Below, piece by piece: positions 20,001 through 32,829 of a stretch of DNA of 64,000 bases (positions within the stretch are counted from its first letter, which is position 1; every line of letters starts with the position of its first letter). The position numbers were made by a program, and so were the translations under genes. Below the pieces are notes generated by a model. The model worked only from the letters and a program-made list of their open reading frames with translations, ran no database searches and had not been told where the DNA came from. The stretch covers positions 372,001-436,000 of the forward strand of contig JAAVTG010000075.1 in NCBI GenBank assembly GCA_011947345.1. The letters are read 5' to 3'. The DNA comes from Phytophthora quininea (lineage: Eukaryota; Oomycota; Peronosporomycetes; Peronosporales; Peronosporaceae).

Positions 20001-20585
20001 CAAATGCAGAAATTTCCCTGCGACGATTCGCCGCCTCTTCCGCTATCTGCTTCTTGGTTTTCTTCTTCGGTTTGGCTTGTTTTGGCTTCTTTCTCGCTGG
20101 CTGGGTAGCTGTTGCGGCTGCTGCTGCAGGCTTTTTCTTCATCTGTGTCGCAGTTTTATTTACACGAATCGACGAAGGTTGTTCAGCGCGTTTCGGCTGC
20201 CCCGGAGTGATCGGTGATTGCTCTACATACACACAGTTAGTCGAGTTTGGTAAAAAGCTCTATAAATAACGTACCGCCAATACTGCGGCCGTGTGACTGC
20301 ACCAGCACATGAAGACGAGCATAAAGTTCTTTGTCTGACCGCACGTAGGTAAGGAGTTCGTCTGCTCCGTTGAAGTAATGTATCCCCGAGTTCCGTTTGT
20401 TCTGTCGTAGCCAGGTTTGAAGAAGTCATAGCTACAGCACAGAAAAACTGGTTAGTCACCTCACAGGTGATTATATCAGAGATAAACGGAGCCGTACTGA
20501 ATGTCCAACCCCTTGGCGGCCTCGCTTTCCACTTCTCCTTGCGCAACAGCGGCCAGACAGCCTTGTAGTCCATGAGAGGATCCAT
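17086..20585 (-). pseudogene. piggyBac transposase (DDE_Tnp_1_7), with introns and apparent frameshifts
   Basis: The N-terminus has a GW-rich DNA-binding-like domain (KWKARPPRGWTF...YDFFKPGYD), a basic Lys/Pro tract, then a long acidic segment (19,150-19,790). The catalytic domain follows: IDEGMLPSQNRHNPTRTYLK (first Asp, near 18,400), ADRFYTSIPLAQQL (second Asp, near 18,080) and GVDQHDQLR (third Asp, near 17,740). The C-terminus carries a CPAC...C...C zinc-binding tail. Introns read at 19785-19869, 19085-19145, 18227-18309 and 17623-17688, with two or three more upstream. Frame changes at the runs 18119-18122, 17986-17989 and 17528-17531 would each be repaired by one extra base. It is therefore either a decayed copy or an intact gene with consensus errors. 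The first-intron junction near 20,430-20,500 is not resolved. Confidence 0.9.
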
Positions 20586-20849
20586 CGGATATGGCGCGAA
20601 GCTGGTTGCTTTTGTTTTGTGCCGAAGGGGGACAAAATCCCTACGAGCACAAATTTTCAAAAACAGACATGCTTTGCGATTTGGCCGGCTGTTTATTCAT
20701 CCAATAAGAGTCGTTGGTTTCTACACGTGTACCCAATCAAATGTCTTCGTGTTGTGGGAAAGGGAGCTAGTTCACTTTTGCGGATTTGAGACCATACTTA
20801 AATCAAGATACTCTTATGCCTTCCCGGAAGTGATAAGACGTTTTTCCGA

Positions 20850-20867
20850 CCCTCCGCGTTCAAAGGG
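20850..20867 (-). repeat. piggyBac terminal inverted repeat, right
   Basis: Reverse complement of the left end with one mismatch; followed at once by TTAA (20868-20871). Confidence 0.93.
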
Positions 20868-20871
20868 TTAA

Positions 20872-22060
20872 CCACCATCTTAAGGGCCAAAAGAGTTGGA
20901 AATTATGTGGGCCGTTAATTATTTTGCCGAGCGTCTAGTTTGACACTCAGAAACAGTAACGAATTTGCCAGGGTTTCATTTGAGTTGATTTCGCTATGGT
21001 TTTGATGTATTTTTGTCCATAAGATAAGCGCAAACTTCATTTTCTGCCGTGTCGTTTTGCACGTAAATAAATATATTAACTGACATTATGAAGCGATACA
21101 GCTAGCTAGTCCGATTGTAAGGCTATCTTGCTGTGCCAGTCGTATATTATATCCAATGATATTGAGGTCACGCGAGCCTCCCGGAAATCGGTCCCTTTTT
21201 TCGTTAAAATATACAATAATCGTGTTGGGGTTAGGAAATTGATGTTAAGCCACTAACAACAGTTAAAATTGCTTTTAGTGGCGCTCTCGTGTCAAAGTGA
21301 GTATTCTTGAGAGTTATACTCGTATTGTTCATAAGACCTGACTACTTGTGTGCTCAGCTCTCAACATTTATACGCCTCGTGCTATTGCTGAATTCATACT
21401 AGATCTGCAGACAATTATTTGCGTATTATCAAAAAGTGCTGAATTTGACTTTGAGCTTTGAACACTTTAATTTTGTTTTGGTGCACTGTAATGCTGACTT
21501 GATGTTCAATCCCAACTTTGCTCCCCTTTTACTTTTTTCTTGTCGAACTGCGTATTCCCCGGGACCACTGTCCCGGGTCTCTAATTGATGTTCGTACTCT
21601 AAGCCCTACTGAATAAAAATGTGTATTGTCCCCCAAAACGGAGCTTCGAGGAAAATGTGGCTATAAGCTGATATAGCCATGTTGTCTGCTTTGTCGAAAC
21701 ATCTGAGTGGAACATCATGAATGGAGGACACAGTTGTAGTATGAACTTGTTCACACACCGCTACGGGATTAAATTTCGAGCGCTTCACGGCGAAGTAGCC
21801 TAGCGATGCAGGTCGTTACTAGGTTCTGTGAACTACGAGGCGCATGGAATATGGAATATGGACGAAATAGGACTAACATACCGGTCTTCAAAACAGCGGG
21901 GAACCGTTAAGGATGGCGAAAATGACTAATAAAGAAATACAATCCTATAATTATTTTCACGCTCACTGTAAACACTGACGGATCCGAACGGCGGGATCCG
22001 TTCTTAATTGACAACACCAGACGGCTGCATTGCATAAAGGAAAAGATGACAGCGCAGACG
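20872..22060. other. AT-rich flank beyond piggyBac, no gene seen
   Basis: This is the continuation of whatever piggyBac inserted into. The frame of the interrupted scaffold ORF stays open for only about 20 codons after the right TTAA, so the original protein ended near 20,930. The rest is AT-rich with many stops and holds one GC-rich hairpin (21558-21577). Confidence 0.5.
21558..21577. repeat. Perfect 8-bp GC-rich stem-loop
   Basis: CCCGGGAC and GTCCCGGG flank a CACT loop in an otherwise AT-rich region. It shares the GGGAC core of the iterons at 9455-9775. It could be an end or recombination site of the recombinase element, but this is unproven. Confidence 0.6.
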
Positions 22061-24727
22061 GGTATTATTACCGGATTAGCAAAAGAGGCGTGGATCGCTG
22101 TGCACTAAGTGGATACATTAATTTGATGCCGACATGCAAAGGGAAGGACGTCACATACTTCTGCTGGTTGGCAATACGTCTCCACACGAGTTGGCCAATG
22201 TTGCGTTGACGGACATAACGATGCAGAAGCTCCCACCCAAGAACACCTCCTATGTGTAGCCGGTAGATGCCGGCAGCATCACCGCTCTGAAAAGTGTCTA
22301 CTGTCAAAGTCGCGTCGAGCTGGCTGCTGATCGAGCTGACCCAGACTTGCCGCAGCAACCTCCGCCAGGCAAAGCATTTACTATGTAGATCAGCTGCAAG
22401 CGATGAATCGGTGACGAGAGGCCTGGGATAATAATCAGTTCTATGACGATTTCTAACTGCTTAATATGGTGGAGTAGTTTATATTAAGCACCTATATGTA
22501 GACGCGAGCTCAGACTGCAGGACTTGCTTGTCTAAATTTTAAACAAAAGTAAACAATATAGGTCTTTGTGTGTCGCCCTTAGCAGATAATTACCTTGGAT
22601 AAACTATAGCATCTTTGCAAAAAGAAAAGAAGCACTTACTCTTCGTGGATGAGACATCAAAGAATGGCCTGGGTTGCATGTAGCGCTATTTTGCTGTACT
22701 TACCATCGTATTGCCCTTGGTCCGAAGATGTTTGGTCAGTTCAAGAGATGGCTGTATGCTAACCTAGCGTTTCCTTTGTATCCAGAACTCATGATAGAGG
22801 TGACAATGCGAACGTATATCCGCACCGAGGCGATTGGCGTCAATTTATTTCGGCACTGTGGATACGTACAAGGAGGTCTTGAGGCGGCCGTGTTTGAGCG
22901 GGACCTGGAACTTAATGAAATGTGTGCGTGTGTGTGAGGGGGTAAAACGTGCGTAGGGAAGAAAATAAACATATTTATCCATTGAAAACAATGGGAAACT
23001 CTCTGTGTATTTCAGTCTTGATGGTCAATATCCTTCATGTCGTCCACCGGTTCTGGAGGTGGCTTAAACTATGAAATCCAGCTGTGCAATTGGGCTGTCG
23101 TGTCCTCTACATGCATGTGATGGCGTTGAAGCAGAGCTTCAATAGTCGAAGTTAGTGTGCGTATTTGGCTGGACGTCACAGTGGGCGGCTCAGAGTTGCA
23201 TATTCCGATGCCTGCCTCGCGACATCTAATGGCACGTGGACCCAAGTGCTGGTTGTCACAATTATCGTGAGGAGCAGCGGACTATCCGTGAACTCACTTT
23301 CAATCTGCTTGTTCTGCCGATGACAGAGTTTGGACCAGATGATAGCATCTGTTCCTGGTGTTGAAGACTCGACTTCAATGTCGAGTCGACAGTGAAACCG
23401 GTTGCCGGGGCGGGATGAAGGACAGCGGAGATCTGAGGGGATTATAGAAGAGGCGACAGCGTTAGTGCTCGTTTGTTTCGTGTGAATACATATCTTACTT
23501 TGCGATTTACTCGACAAGGCTCAAGTGCACTGAGCTTGCCGTGCTGGCGCTGGGCAAGATCCGGGTGCAGATCACTGCTTCCTGAGCCCAAGCCTTCCCT
23601 CCACCCTCCTTCTCCGGGTTCCTGCTAGCCGATGTCATCGCCCAGTGAGTACAGGAAATCTCCACAACGCGATCATCATTACGCTCTGACAGAACGAGAT
23701 ATCTTGCGCTGTTTGCTCAATTCAACCTCGTGTCGCTCTCGTCTCGTACACTCTGTCGCACTATCTTCCTCAAGAGCGTATACAAACAACTCAAAGCATA
23801 GCAGTCCGTCCGGTTTTTGGCGTCGCTAATAGTTACCTCTTGCTTGGTCCAGTACGCCGCGCCATTTGTCTGCCGTTAACGCTACGAGATCCTTTTGAGC
23901 AGCACCCAAACTTGGCTTTGCGTAGATATTTATGTCTGGGTGGGTCGTTTTCACCTCTTATGTAGCAAGTGCAGGCTCGGCGAGCTCCTCGACCTGCTCA
24001 CAAAACGCTTGGAAAGATCTGTAGCGTCGTGTCACTAGTTGCTTGAGAACTCCAAAGCGAAATTAACTCTGTTCTTCTTCATGCAAAGCCTAACTACTCT
24101 GTAGTAGTTTCTGTTGCTTTCCAATTTCCTGTTTCCTACTTGCTTTCTAATATGTATCGTTGCTGTTGTAGGCGTCCATTGCAGCCGACTCTCATGCGAT
24201 GCTTCTGCTGTTCAGATGTGGCTTGCCGCCGCTTCAAGATCCTTCCGCATCAAACCGAAAGTCGGGGTTTTCAACCCGAACGTTCGTCCTGCTCGGTTGA
24301 GCGGTTCCACCAATCTTGACCGAAACTCGTGCTAGTGTTCCCATTGGTAATGTTTTCTTGCGCGGTAGGAATGCCGACTTTGAAGTCGGCGATTTGACCT
24401 ATATAACCCTATAAAAACGCAAGTTAACAATTTATAACAACTAGTATGGCAGCATCCTCGTTGGCTGGTCGCCCACGGTTGCTAGGGGGCGACTTGAAAT
24501 ATGCAAAATTGCAGTTTCCAACGACGCCCCCAAAACGCCTGTTTCGCAAGGTATGCATTATCCCAAAGGACTCCTGAACTCGCTCCCTTGTCTTACCAGC
24601 ACCACTCCAGCGTGTACGACGTACGTTGTCGCTTGACCAGTGCAATGCGTTTGCTCGTCGCTAACCATGTTGGTGGCAACTTAAACATGTATGCGCGTGC
24701 AGGAATCAGGCCGGTCGGGCACTCCCA
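22061..24727. other. Gene-poor region, only weak frames
   Basis: Short open frames occur (22068-22358 minus, 22674-22937 plus, 23176-23517 minus, 24114-24335 plus). None shows a recognisable domain, and I see no intron pattern linking them. They may be gene or element remnants. Confidence 0.35.
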
Positions 24728-25428
24728 ATGAAGCGAGAGCGCCAGAGAAGGCACCGACGTCACCGTCGTCAGCTGAAGGAGCTGCAGTGTCAATATCCGG
24801 GAACATGCGGGAACGAAAGAGCTATCAAGCCCAACGGCGACCACCACTGGCTTTGTGAATTTCACCGTGAGCGCCAAAACGCAATGCAGCGAGCTCGCTA
24901 TCAGCGTGTGAACGCTATGCGGACTTCTAAGGCTTCTCCAGCGCCACCTACGGCGGCTGTTGAATTGCGCGACAGGGAAAGACACGGAAAAACTTCAAGG
25001 TGCTATTGCATCAGCACTCGGGTCAGGTGAGTAGTAGTTTGTTGCTGGGGCGAGTGTTATTCAGCGCTAACCAACCAACAATAAACTGTACGCGCACAGG
25101 GGTTGAGCACCAGGCTGACGAAGCGCAAAGCGATGGGGATTCGCAGAATGTCTCGTTGTCAATGCCTGCTAGTCCGGCTTCTCAGACCATTTTTGTGGTC
25201 ATTCAGACCATACCGGCACCTGATGCACACCAACAAGATGTTAACAGCACACCTCAGCCTCATACCATTTCTTCAGCGCTGGAAGCAATAACCAGAGCTC
25301 TTGCCTCTCCATCACAGCCTGTTTCAGGAGGATCGTTCGACACGTCAGTGCCCCGCAGCGAAGTCCAGACGACACGTACGCGTATTAGCGTTGTAGCTCA
25401 TGAGGCGTCGCAGGCAAAGAAGAATTGA
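24728..25428 (+). CDS. Cys/His 'C-x5-C...CxxHR' family protein, one apparent frameshift
   Basis: After a basic start, the protein has CQYPGTC, then about 20 residues later LCEFHRERQNAMQRARYQ. This Cys-Cys...Cys-His-Arg module with an Asn/Gln/Arg helix also occurs at 39188-39900 and 47440-48152. The frame from 24728 continues in another frame through 25428 if one A is missing in the run at 24978-24980. A possible intron (GTGAGTAG...CGCACAG, about 25,028-25,109) lies between, but the frame is open through it. The rest is Ser/Thr/Gln-rich and probably disordered. Function unknown; DNA or RNA binding is plausible from the basic zinc-binding-like module. Confidence 0.5.
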
Positions 25429-26245
25429 CGTAGGTAAGAAGACAAAACTAAACTAGCAGTTCATGTTACGTATTAATGGCTGCGCTTCGAATGTCATCTC
25501 TACGACGCAACCCACTGCGGCGGTGGACCAGTTCGTGTGGCAGGTTGTCGTTTTGCGGACTGCTGATACTGGAGCTGATGGCAATCCAGCAAATGCAGCA
25601 CAGACCCACCTTGCTGTCTCGGTGTTCATTCGCCGCTGCCAGTGTGCCCGCCGAGGTTACCCCATCGTAAATACGGGCGCGCTGATGGTAGCACCGTTTG
25701 GAGTCTTTACACGTTCAGCCCAATGGCGATCGCTTTCATCGTGCCCGTCAACATCTTCACGTTGCCGCCAATACACGCACAGCGGACGGTTGTCGCCTCC
25801 AATTCGAACACCGAGGTGGTGTACGGCCAGTGAGCGGAAAATGACGCAATTTTGAGCGGAGTACAGTGGTCGGATAGATAGATGAAGCATGCCTGCATAC
25901 AATAGCATCCGTAAATGACGCTATAGGAAAGCGAGCCCATATCGAATGAAACTTACCCTTTTCACCTTTAGTGTTGGAAGTATGGACCCGCCCTCTTCGA
26001 AGAATAGACCCCCGTCCACGGTCTATTGGAGCTGTGACTGTCCTAACAGTTGTCTGGACACAAAGCACTGTTGTTTTTCGAGCGTAGGCTGCTCGTGTTG
26101 GGTGTCAGAAATGGTATCATCACCGAGACGACAGCGTCTCGTTATGCTTTATTGCGACCTCCTGCATCGCTCGCACGACTGGAAGAGCTGCATCAGTCGT
26201 TTTTGCAACAACATCCATGACACGACCGCATTCGCGTTCAAATTC
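25429..26245. other. No recognisable gene; probably the 3' side of the Helitron
   Basis: Overlapping short frames on both strands without recognisable motifs. The Helitron 3' terminus (CTRR preceded by a hairpin on the minus strand) should lie here or further left, but I could not identify it. Confidence 0.35.
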
Positions 26246-29200
26246 TACCTTTTTTCCTGTGTAGTTGTCAGCTTATCTAGTTTCAGTCGATGCGTTAACA
26301 CAATCGCATTTCGATGTGTAATCCGCGATAACGCTACGTATGCAAATGCCACATTTGGGATCGAATTCGAGTGGAAAACGACATACTTGCAAGTTAGACC
26401 CTGTACTTTGTGCACGGTCATCGCATACGCCAACCGCAATGGAATTCCTCTACGCACGACACGTAAATCGCTCGTGTTTTTCCCCAGGACACTTCTTTTG
26501 GCATGATCGGAACGATGTTGGGGACCTCTGGGAGCAGTGACGGACCTAAGTATGTGTCTATAACTTGCACAAGTACTATCGGAAGCTCACTGTCAGACAG
26601 AAATATGAAGTCGTACACAACACAATTAGTTCCATTGCAGAGTCCAGCACCTTGAGCCATATTATAAGTTAGTGTTACCGGTGCTCCAACTGAGAGTGTC
26701 AATTTTCTTGCTACGACGCGATCGTGATCTGAATTAGGAGTTCTAGCTTCATTCAGAAGCGCGCTCACTGTCCCTGCGGGAATATCTCGTTTTGTCGTCA
26801 ACCTCTTCTGTTGGACAAAGTGCAGCGATAAAAGATCAACCCGCGGATTTAAAGAAGCATCCATACGCTCCTTGTTAGCTGCGTCAACATCTGCATTTTT
26901 GTGAGCTATGTGCTTTGCGCCAGATAGCCATGGTGGGACGTTTTTCCCATCTAGACACCGTGTATTGAACAGCGCGACGTCATCCGCGGTCGGTACTTTG
27001 TTGCGCAGCCTTCGAAGCGCCGCGAACCATTTTGGATCTAGTTTGCCTCGGTTCTGACTTGTTAGCATGCACACATGCTCGATGCTACTCCACAACTCGC
27101 GCCCGTGACGTTGAACGTTGTTGCTAATTTTTGACAGAGGTGTAGCTAATGAATAGGGCACAACAGGATCGAGCTGCGCGGAGTCGCCGGTGAAATAAAC
27201 ATCCCTGCCCCCGAATGGTTCATCACAGTGACTTGGCCAAATCTCTCGCATTCGATTGTCAATCCAATACAGCATACCACATGAAATAACGCTGAACTCG
27301 TCAATGATAACAAGATGCACATCCTTGAATCGTTCTTGCATATTTTTCAGCTTTGCCGGTCCTGATTTGGTCGTTGTTAAAGGTTTATAAGGCATAGAGA
27401 ATGCAGACCGAGAAAACGACCCCAGCGATAAGGCAGAGCATAGCGTGATTCCCTTGATGTTGAACGCTGCGGTCCCTTGATGGGCTAGCAGCAAAACCCG
27501 TTTAGACGACCTTCGTGTGGCAGAGTGCTCTCCAAATACGGCATGAATGTCTTTTACGATGTGGCGGATTAACCAACTTTTCCCGATCCTCCTTCACCAT
27601 TAATTATCATCCGGAGAGGGCTGCAATCTGAACTATCAAGGGAGCTTTTAAGTCGCTTGCGCGACTGCTGCATAGCTAGAGAAAAGGGAACCCACTGAGA
27701 TTCAGCCATAACCTCTATTTTTCTGTGACCCCATTGTTGCTGTTAACAGGGTATCGATAGCGTGAAGTAGGCGCAGTTTTGGAGCGAAAAATGCTACCCG
27801 CCTTTCGCAATTCTGTTTTTTCTTTTAACCAAGGCTTCAGACACATTTTTGGAAATCTCTCGCCTTAACGACCGTCTCGGGTGAATAAGCATGCTTGTTA
27901 ATCCATTCTGTGCGTTGCTGTTGGTTTTCATGGATCACTTCACTGACAACAGGCTCGGTTTGGTGATTATCACTACCTGCACTAACAAAAACGTACTGTG
28001 ACGCTGGTAGTGTAGATACAATGCTAGATTCTCTTGAATTCTTTAGCAAATCTAGCTTTTGCTGTCTAGCAATGGTTGCGTTTGATTCTTCTTTCAATTC
28101 ACTATCTAGTCGGGACTCTTGCTCCGTTAAAAATCGCTCAATGCACTCATCGTCAATGCGTGGCAGGTCTGTCAACTCTCGCCATGGTACGTACAAAAGA
28201 TCTCCGAAAAACAAAAATCGGGGTTGGTTGGGTCGGGTTTCATCCACGGGGACTTTTGTATTACGACCTTTTACCGCGTTTTTTAATGTATCCTTCCTTG
28301 TCTAAGCGCTCCCAGACCCCATACGGGGTTTCCTTGCTACTAATCGAGTCCACTAACTCGAACGCCTCAGCAAAATTTGACAGCGACATACAATCAAAAA
28401 GGCAGAAATCGGCCTGTTCATGTAGCCCCGTTCGAGACGCTCCAGTCGAACGTCGGTATTGCTGTCTGATTTAGTTAGCTTCGCAGCGTCGTGAATATCT
28501 CTAATGTCGACACGGTAAAAGCGCGAGTTATGACGCAACACCTTGACTTTTGTATCGTTCGAGATTTACTGTGCATCGGTAAATTGCGTAGCAATGTGTA
28601 TATAGCTTCGGGGCGCCTACTTCTCGCACAGAAAGGGTTGCATTTGCTACACGTTTTAGAATACTGTGATACGACAGGTTAGGATCGCATCGTTTTACGG
28701 CTTTTGCGATTATCTGCCTGAAACGGAGTGTATCGGGTTCAGCTTTGCTCACATACGCTCCTGCATACTCAGCGGCACCAAATGCGTTTCCTATAATCTG
28801 AAGGTCCATATTTGCACGCCAGCACGACAAAAGGCACGGGGAATAGTTATTTATTGTGGAGTTTTCGCGTTTTAAGTGCACTTTAAGCGTAGGGGTTCCA
28901 TCCGAGGAGCTACAAGTTTCAATTGTTGTGCGTGCATGCAGTTCTTTTGGAAAGCCAAAGCGGCATTCGGGCCCCTTCTTTCGGCAAGACGATTCTGCAT
29001 TGCAGACGTGCTGTTGCACGCGCTGAACCAATCGTGATAAATCGCAATTCCAATTATCTGTCCCAACGGAGGGCGGTAGCATCGCCAAAATATCAATTTC
29101 TCCTTTTTATGAGTAGTGCACGTGCTACAAGAGCAATCTTCTAGCTCCCTTAACGACTTAGACAGAACTGAAATGCGCTTATCTACATAGGCAGCAAGCT

Positions 29201-31110
29201 CGGCGCGACCGTCTTCGGTCTCGGATAGTTGTAAGACGTCGGGTGCATTCTTAACCCACAGAAGACAGTGAATGTGAGGGGACCCACGCTGTTGAAACTC
29301 GACCCGCCAGAAATGGTCGGTGATCTCACCAAGAGGCTTCGCTTTGCCACACAGAATCTTATCGAAAAACGCTTGAAACCTGCGATTAAAGTGTCTAGCG
29401 CTAATATCAGGGTTTTCTACTAGATAGCGGCGTCGTTCTAGAAATGAAAGCCGTCTACAATCTTCAATTGTTAGTGCTGGATTGCAGGCTTTAGCGAAGT
29501 CAGGCCAGATAGTATCTGCTGCACTTAGCGTTAAGAAGAAAGTTGGCCATCTAGAAGGAAGGACACGGTTTCCAAGCATTGCCATTAGATCATCTCGCGC
29601 ATTGGCCCAATATAATCCGCTTCCACGGACAACCCTGAAGAAGGGTTTAAGCGAGTCCAAAATCTGCATTGCAGCACGTAGCTCTTTATCATTGTGCTTT
29701 ACGCTATCGTCACTTTGTTTTCTACCATGCACTGAGCCAACACCAGCCGTCTGAACGGCTGCGTTACGACTATCAGTCTGCGGGATTCGCCGCACAAGAC
29801 CATCAATTTGACGTCGCTGGATGAGGTTCACGCACAAAAATTTGAAATTCGCATGAATAACAAACCGTCTATCGTGCCATTTGATCAAATGTGCACAATA
29901 CTCACTCAAGCTGTACTCGTGAATCCGCCCCTCGCTGTCATCAAGAGGATTTAAACCACCATGTCCATCAGGGAACAGTGTAGGGAAGCAGTTTTGCATA
30001 AGATGCTTCGTGGTGTATTCATTCATAGGTTCATCGCGGCAACGCAGTTCACCGATAGGATACTCTGTACTGGTGGCATCCATACCAACAGCGCTCATCA
30101 CTTTTTCGAGCTCGCTCTGTTTACTTTTGGGTTTCCTTCAAGCTCTAATGAATCATTCAAATTGTCCATGAAAGTGTGCTCGGGGACTCCAGCGACATCG
30201 TCGCGACTAGAACATTTACGACAGTTTTCGACGGAGTCAGTGTGACGATTCAACTGCGAATATTGCGCAGCTTTATTGTTCTCAGTCAATTCACGCATGC
30301 AAGCATACTTTCTGCCACACGAAGTGCACAGCGTGGCAGGAGATTGTGCAGCCTCGGCCGTACTAATGTCGTCTCTGTGAAGCTCTGTAGCACCGAAGTT
30401 TTCACGGCAGCCACACGGTAGATCTTGTGCGTACGAACCAGCAGATGCAGCTGAATCAACGTGGACAGACCCTGGTGAGTAAAGAGATTTGTTGTTGTTC
30501 TGCTTCGGCTCATTCACTTGACGGGATGGACCACTTAATTGTTGCGCTTCCTCTTCGGTGATCGAAACGCTCGGAACGTCATTGTCATTATCAACATGCT
30601 CGAGCGCACGTAAGTTTTCCTCTGATATCGAAATATTCTCGTACAACGGGTTGTGCGCGATCAACCAGTGTAGCGCCGCTCGTATCAAATCCGGTCTCAC
30701 GCGAAAATATTTAGTTGCCTTTTCCGAATTGGAAGCGAGAAACACCACACCGCATGCTTTCAAAGGCCTCGGCAACTCCTTGACGATCTCATCGGGGTCG
30801 TTCCAATAGTTAATAGCATTTCCCCGCGTAAATTCCTGGCCGTCACGATGAAGATTGACGCAGGTAGTAAAGGAAATGCCTAAACCAATTAGCCTCGCTT
30901 CCATCCGATTCAGAACAGAAAGTTCCTCGGGCACTTTTCCGATGCGAAAACCGCTGCATCGAGAAAATTTTGGCGTCCTTCGCGCTCTAATGGATCTGTA
31001 GCAACGATCGCAAAGCCATATAGAAGTAACATCCCCACCGCTACTTGAGGTAACACCTTCCTCAATTACTTCAACGACACCATTCTCATTTCGAAGCGGA
31101 GAAAAAACTC
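26246..31110 (-). pseudogene. Helitron Rep-helicase (RepHel), multiple apparent frameshifts
   Basis: Order from the N-terminus: an LCDRCYR Cys pair and a DUF6570-like domain (PEELSVLNRMEARLI...PRPLKACGVVF...RPDLIRAALHWLIAHNPLY); a linker; the Helitron-like N domain with the HUH motif SPHIHCLLW near 29,280; the Rep tyrosine region AAEYAGAYVSKAEP near 28,750; then a PIF1-type helicase. The helicase has Walker A GEGGSGK near 27,585, Walker B VIIDEF near 27,310, GDSAQLDPV near 27,180, and the last motifs TVHKVQGLT and YVALSR near 26,350. Rep nicks and joins single strands for rolling-circle transposition and the helicase unwinds. At least four frame changes are present; one, inside Walker A, lies in the T run 27578-27581 and is cured by one base. 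Confidence 0.93.
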
Positions 31111-31321
31111 TGCATCTGGATCGTAGTTTTTGAATACCGCCTGAGTAGCATTTGCAAGCTCGCCGCAGCTACCGCAGATACGAAATAAGGGCTCGTCAAT
31201 TGTAGCAAAAAAGCTAAGCAATCATAGCAAATACGATCATGTTAGCATTGGTAGCATGTCCAACCGATACACAACTTCGCACAGCTTCACTACATCCTGG
31301 AATTACCTTGTTTATCAGCCT

Positions 31322-31630
31322 CTAGATTGTCTTTTCGCTGGACTCTTGCGTCTGGTTAGTCTTTCGCCTCTTGGCAGGTCGGGGGATCTTTTGAGCGGCA
31401 GCATTGCGCTTTGCGGTCTCGTCGAAACGTGACATCTTCGCTTTAGAACGCTCATTCTCGTCTTCGTCAACCGAGGGATTAATTGCCTTGCGTTTGACCT
31501 GAGAGATAGCCGCTAAAGCTTTTACTGCACGTCTTGCTGCTTTGACACACTTCTTTACCCTCCGAAGCTTCTTCATGGTTTGCGGACGAATGAATAGTGA
31601 AGGGACGATCGTGCTCGAAGAGTTACTCAC
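31322..31630 (-). CDS. Lysine-rich basic ORF next to the SET gene
   Basis: Intact 102-codon frame rich in Lys, Arg and Ala with SQVKRKAIN and PAKRRK nuclear-localisation-like clusters. It could be a 3' exon of the SET gene, since C-terminal basic tails are common in chromatin enzymes. However, the SET frame reaches a stop at 31813 and I see no clear splice joining them. No domain recognised. Confidence 0.4.
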   Translation of the reverse strand: MSNSSSTIVPSLFIRPQTMKKLRRVKKCVKAARRAVKALAAISQVKRKAINPSVDEDENERSKAKMSRFDETAKRNAAAQKIPRPAKRRKTNQTQESSEKTI

Positions 31631-31812
31631 AGCACTTGAAGATCAGCAAAACTTCCGAGCAACGATCCAGCGCCCAGAGCTCTCTGGAAATATTTAGAGG
31701 AATTCTTCTTTTCACAGGTATTGTCATGAGCTGATGAAAAGCGTAGCACAATTTCCTGAACTGCCATTATAATTTGCAGCACTTAGACTACTCATATCTC
31801 TTTGAAAACTAC

Positions 31813-32829
31813 CTAAAACACGCCTCGGCAGTTCGAGGCTCCACAAATGCAACGTTGTCTGGCGCGTGTGTCACTGGGCAGAAGACCGTAGTCGAAAGTG
31901 ATTTCGTCACCGGTTGCTATGTCGCAATCGGCAAACAAGCCACAGCATGTTTCCCCTGTCACCTGCCACCGCTGAACGACGCAGTTTGGGCAGCAGCTAT
32001 GGTTTGCAAAACGTGATATACCACCTTTGTATCTCGCGTCGATGACTTCATCGCTGGACACCTCCATCCCGTAGATCCTATCCGAATATTTTAACGCCTG
32101 CTAAGAACAGCGCTTAGAATTTGTCAGTCAATAAGCGTACCACAACCATACGTACAATAGTCTCGCGCTTTAGGTACTCGGTTTTGCTGATGACTTCGCC
32201 GACGTACTGGGCTACGAGCTCTCCACTGGCAATATTTTCTTCAGCAAAAAGAGATATCCCTTTATTAGGAACAGCTCGAAGTCCGAGTAGCGGGTGTGAC
32301 CCTTGTTGCATTCGTTGGTTCCCGCAAGTTGGTTCGGCAAAGCAATGGCCTTGAACACACTCTGTTTGACACTGTTAGATTTTCACGCGTGATCAGTATT
32401 TATCTTGTCTGTAAGATAGTGAAGTAGTACGTTACCCACAGCTCGATTCTCGCAGTCAACTCCGCAGGTTTGTTCTGAACTAGGGCCATCCACACATTTG
32501 CACAAGGGGATATCATCCTACAGACAGTGTAGTAGTTTTTAATCAAGTTTACCAATAACTTGGCGGCTTACTTACTTCATCAAGCTGCATTCTTCTTCGG
32601 CAAACGTATATGTTCTGGTCAATGTCATGGTACTCGGCAAATGCCTGTAGCACGGTCCGGTTATCCCGAAGCTGTACACAATTAGTTTCAGATCAAAATG
32701 CACCATACATTAAGAATCGCTTACTGGTTGGCACTGCGAATGAAAGTACTCCCATTCACATCGGGCTCCATTTTCACGTCGCACAAGAAATGGTCTGATC
32801 GAAAGCTGAAGTTTCTTTCGTCTCGGCAT
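31813..32829 (-). CDS. SET-domain histone lysine methyltransferase (AWS-SET-postSET)
   Basis: Five exons can be read, with GTAAG-type donors. Exon 1 starts at 32829 (basic, MPRRKK) and ends at 32725. The next exons carry an AWS-like cysteine cluster (LCKCVDG...CGVDCENRA, then ECVQGHCFAEPTCGNQ). SET follows: GLRAVPNKGISLFA and VAQYVGEVI, then, after an intron near 32,070-32,160, the SAM-binding and catalytic segment ISRFANHSCCPNC with GDEITFDYG. The post-SET motif RCICGASNCRG ends the protein. AWS plus post-SET points to the ASH1/SETD2/NSD group, which methylates H3K36. The protein is short (about 250-270 residues) and lacks reader domains. It lies between the Helitron gene and a possible ssDNA-binding gene on the same strand, so transposon capture is possible. 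Confidence 0.85.

Larger units (their letters stand above)
16674..20867 (-). mobile_element. piggyBac-superfamily DNA transposon, complete ends
   Basis: Both ends are visible. The left begins CCCTTTGGACGCGGAGGG and the right, read inward on the minus strand, begins CCCTTTGAACGCGGAGGG. Both abut TTAA, the piggyBac target. A subterminal TATCACTTCC block follows in each end. Total 4,194 bp with one intron-containing transposase gene on the minus strand. It is inserted in the 3' part of the scaffold ORF of the recombinase element, so it arrived later. Intact ends mean it may still be mobilisable if a transposase is present. Confidence 0.96.
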
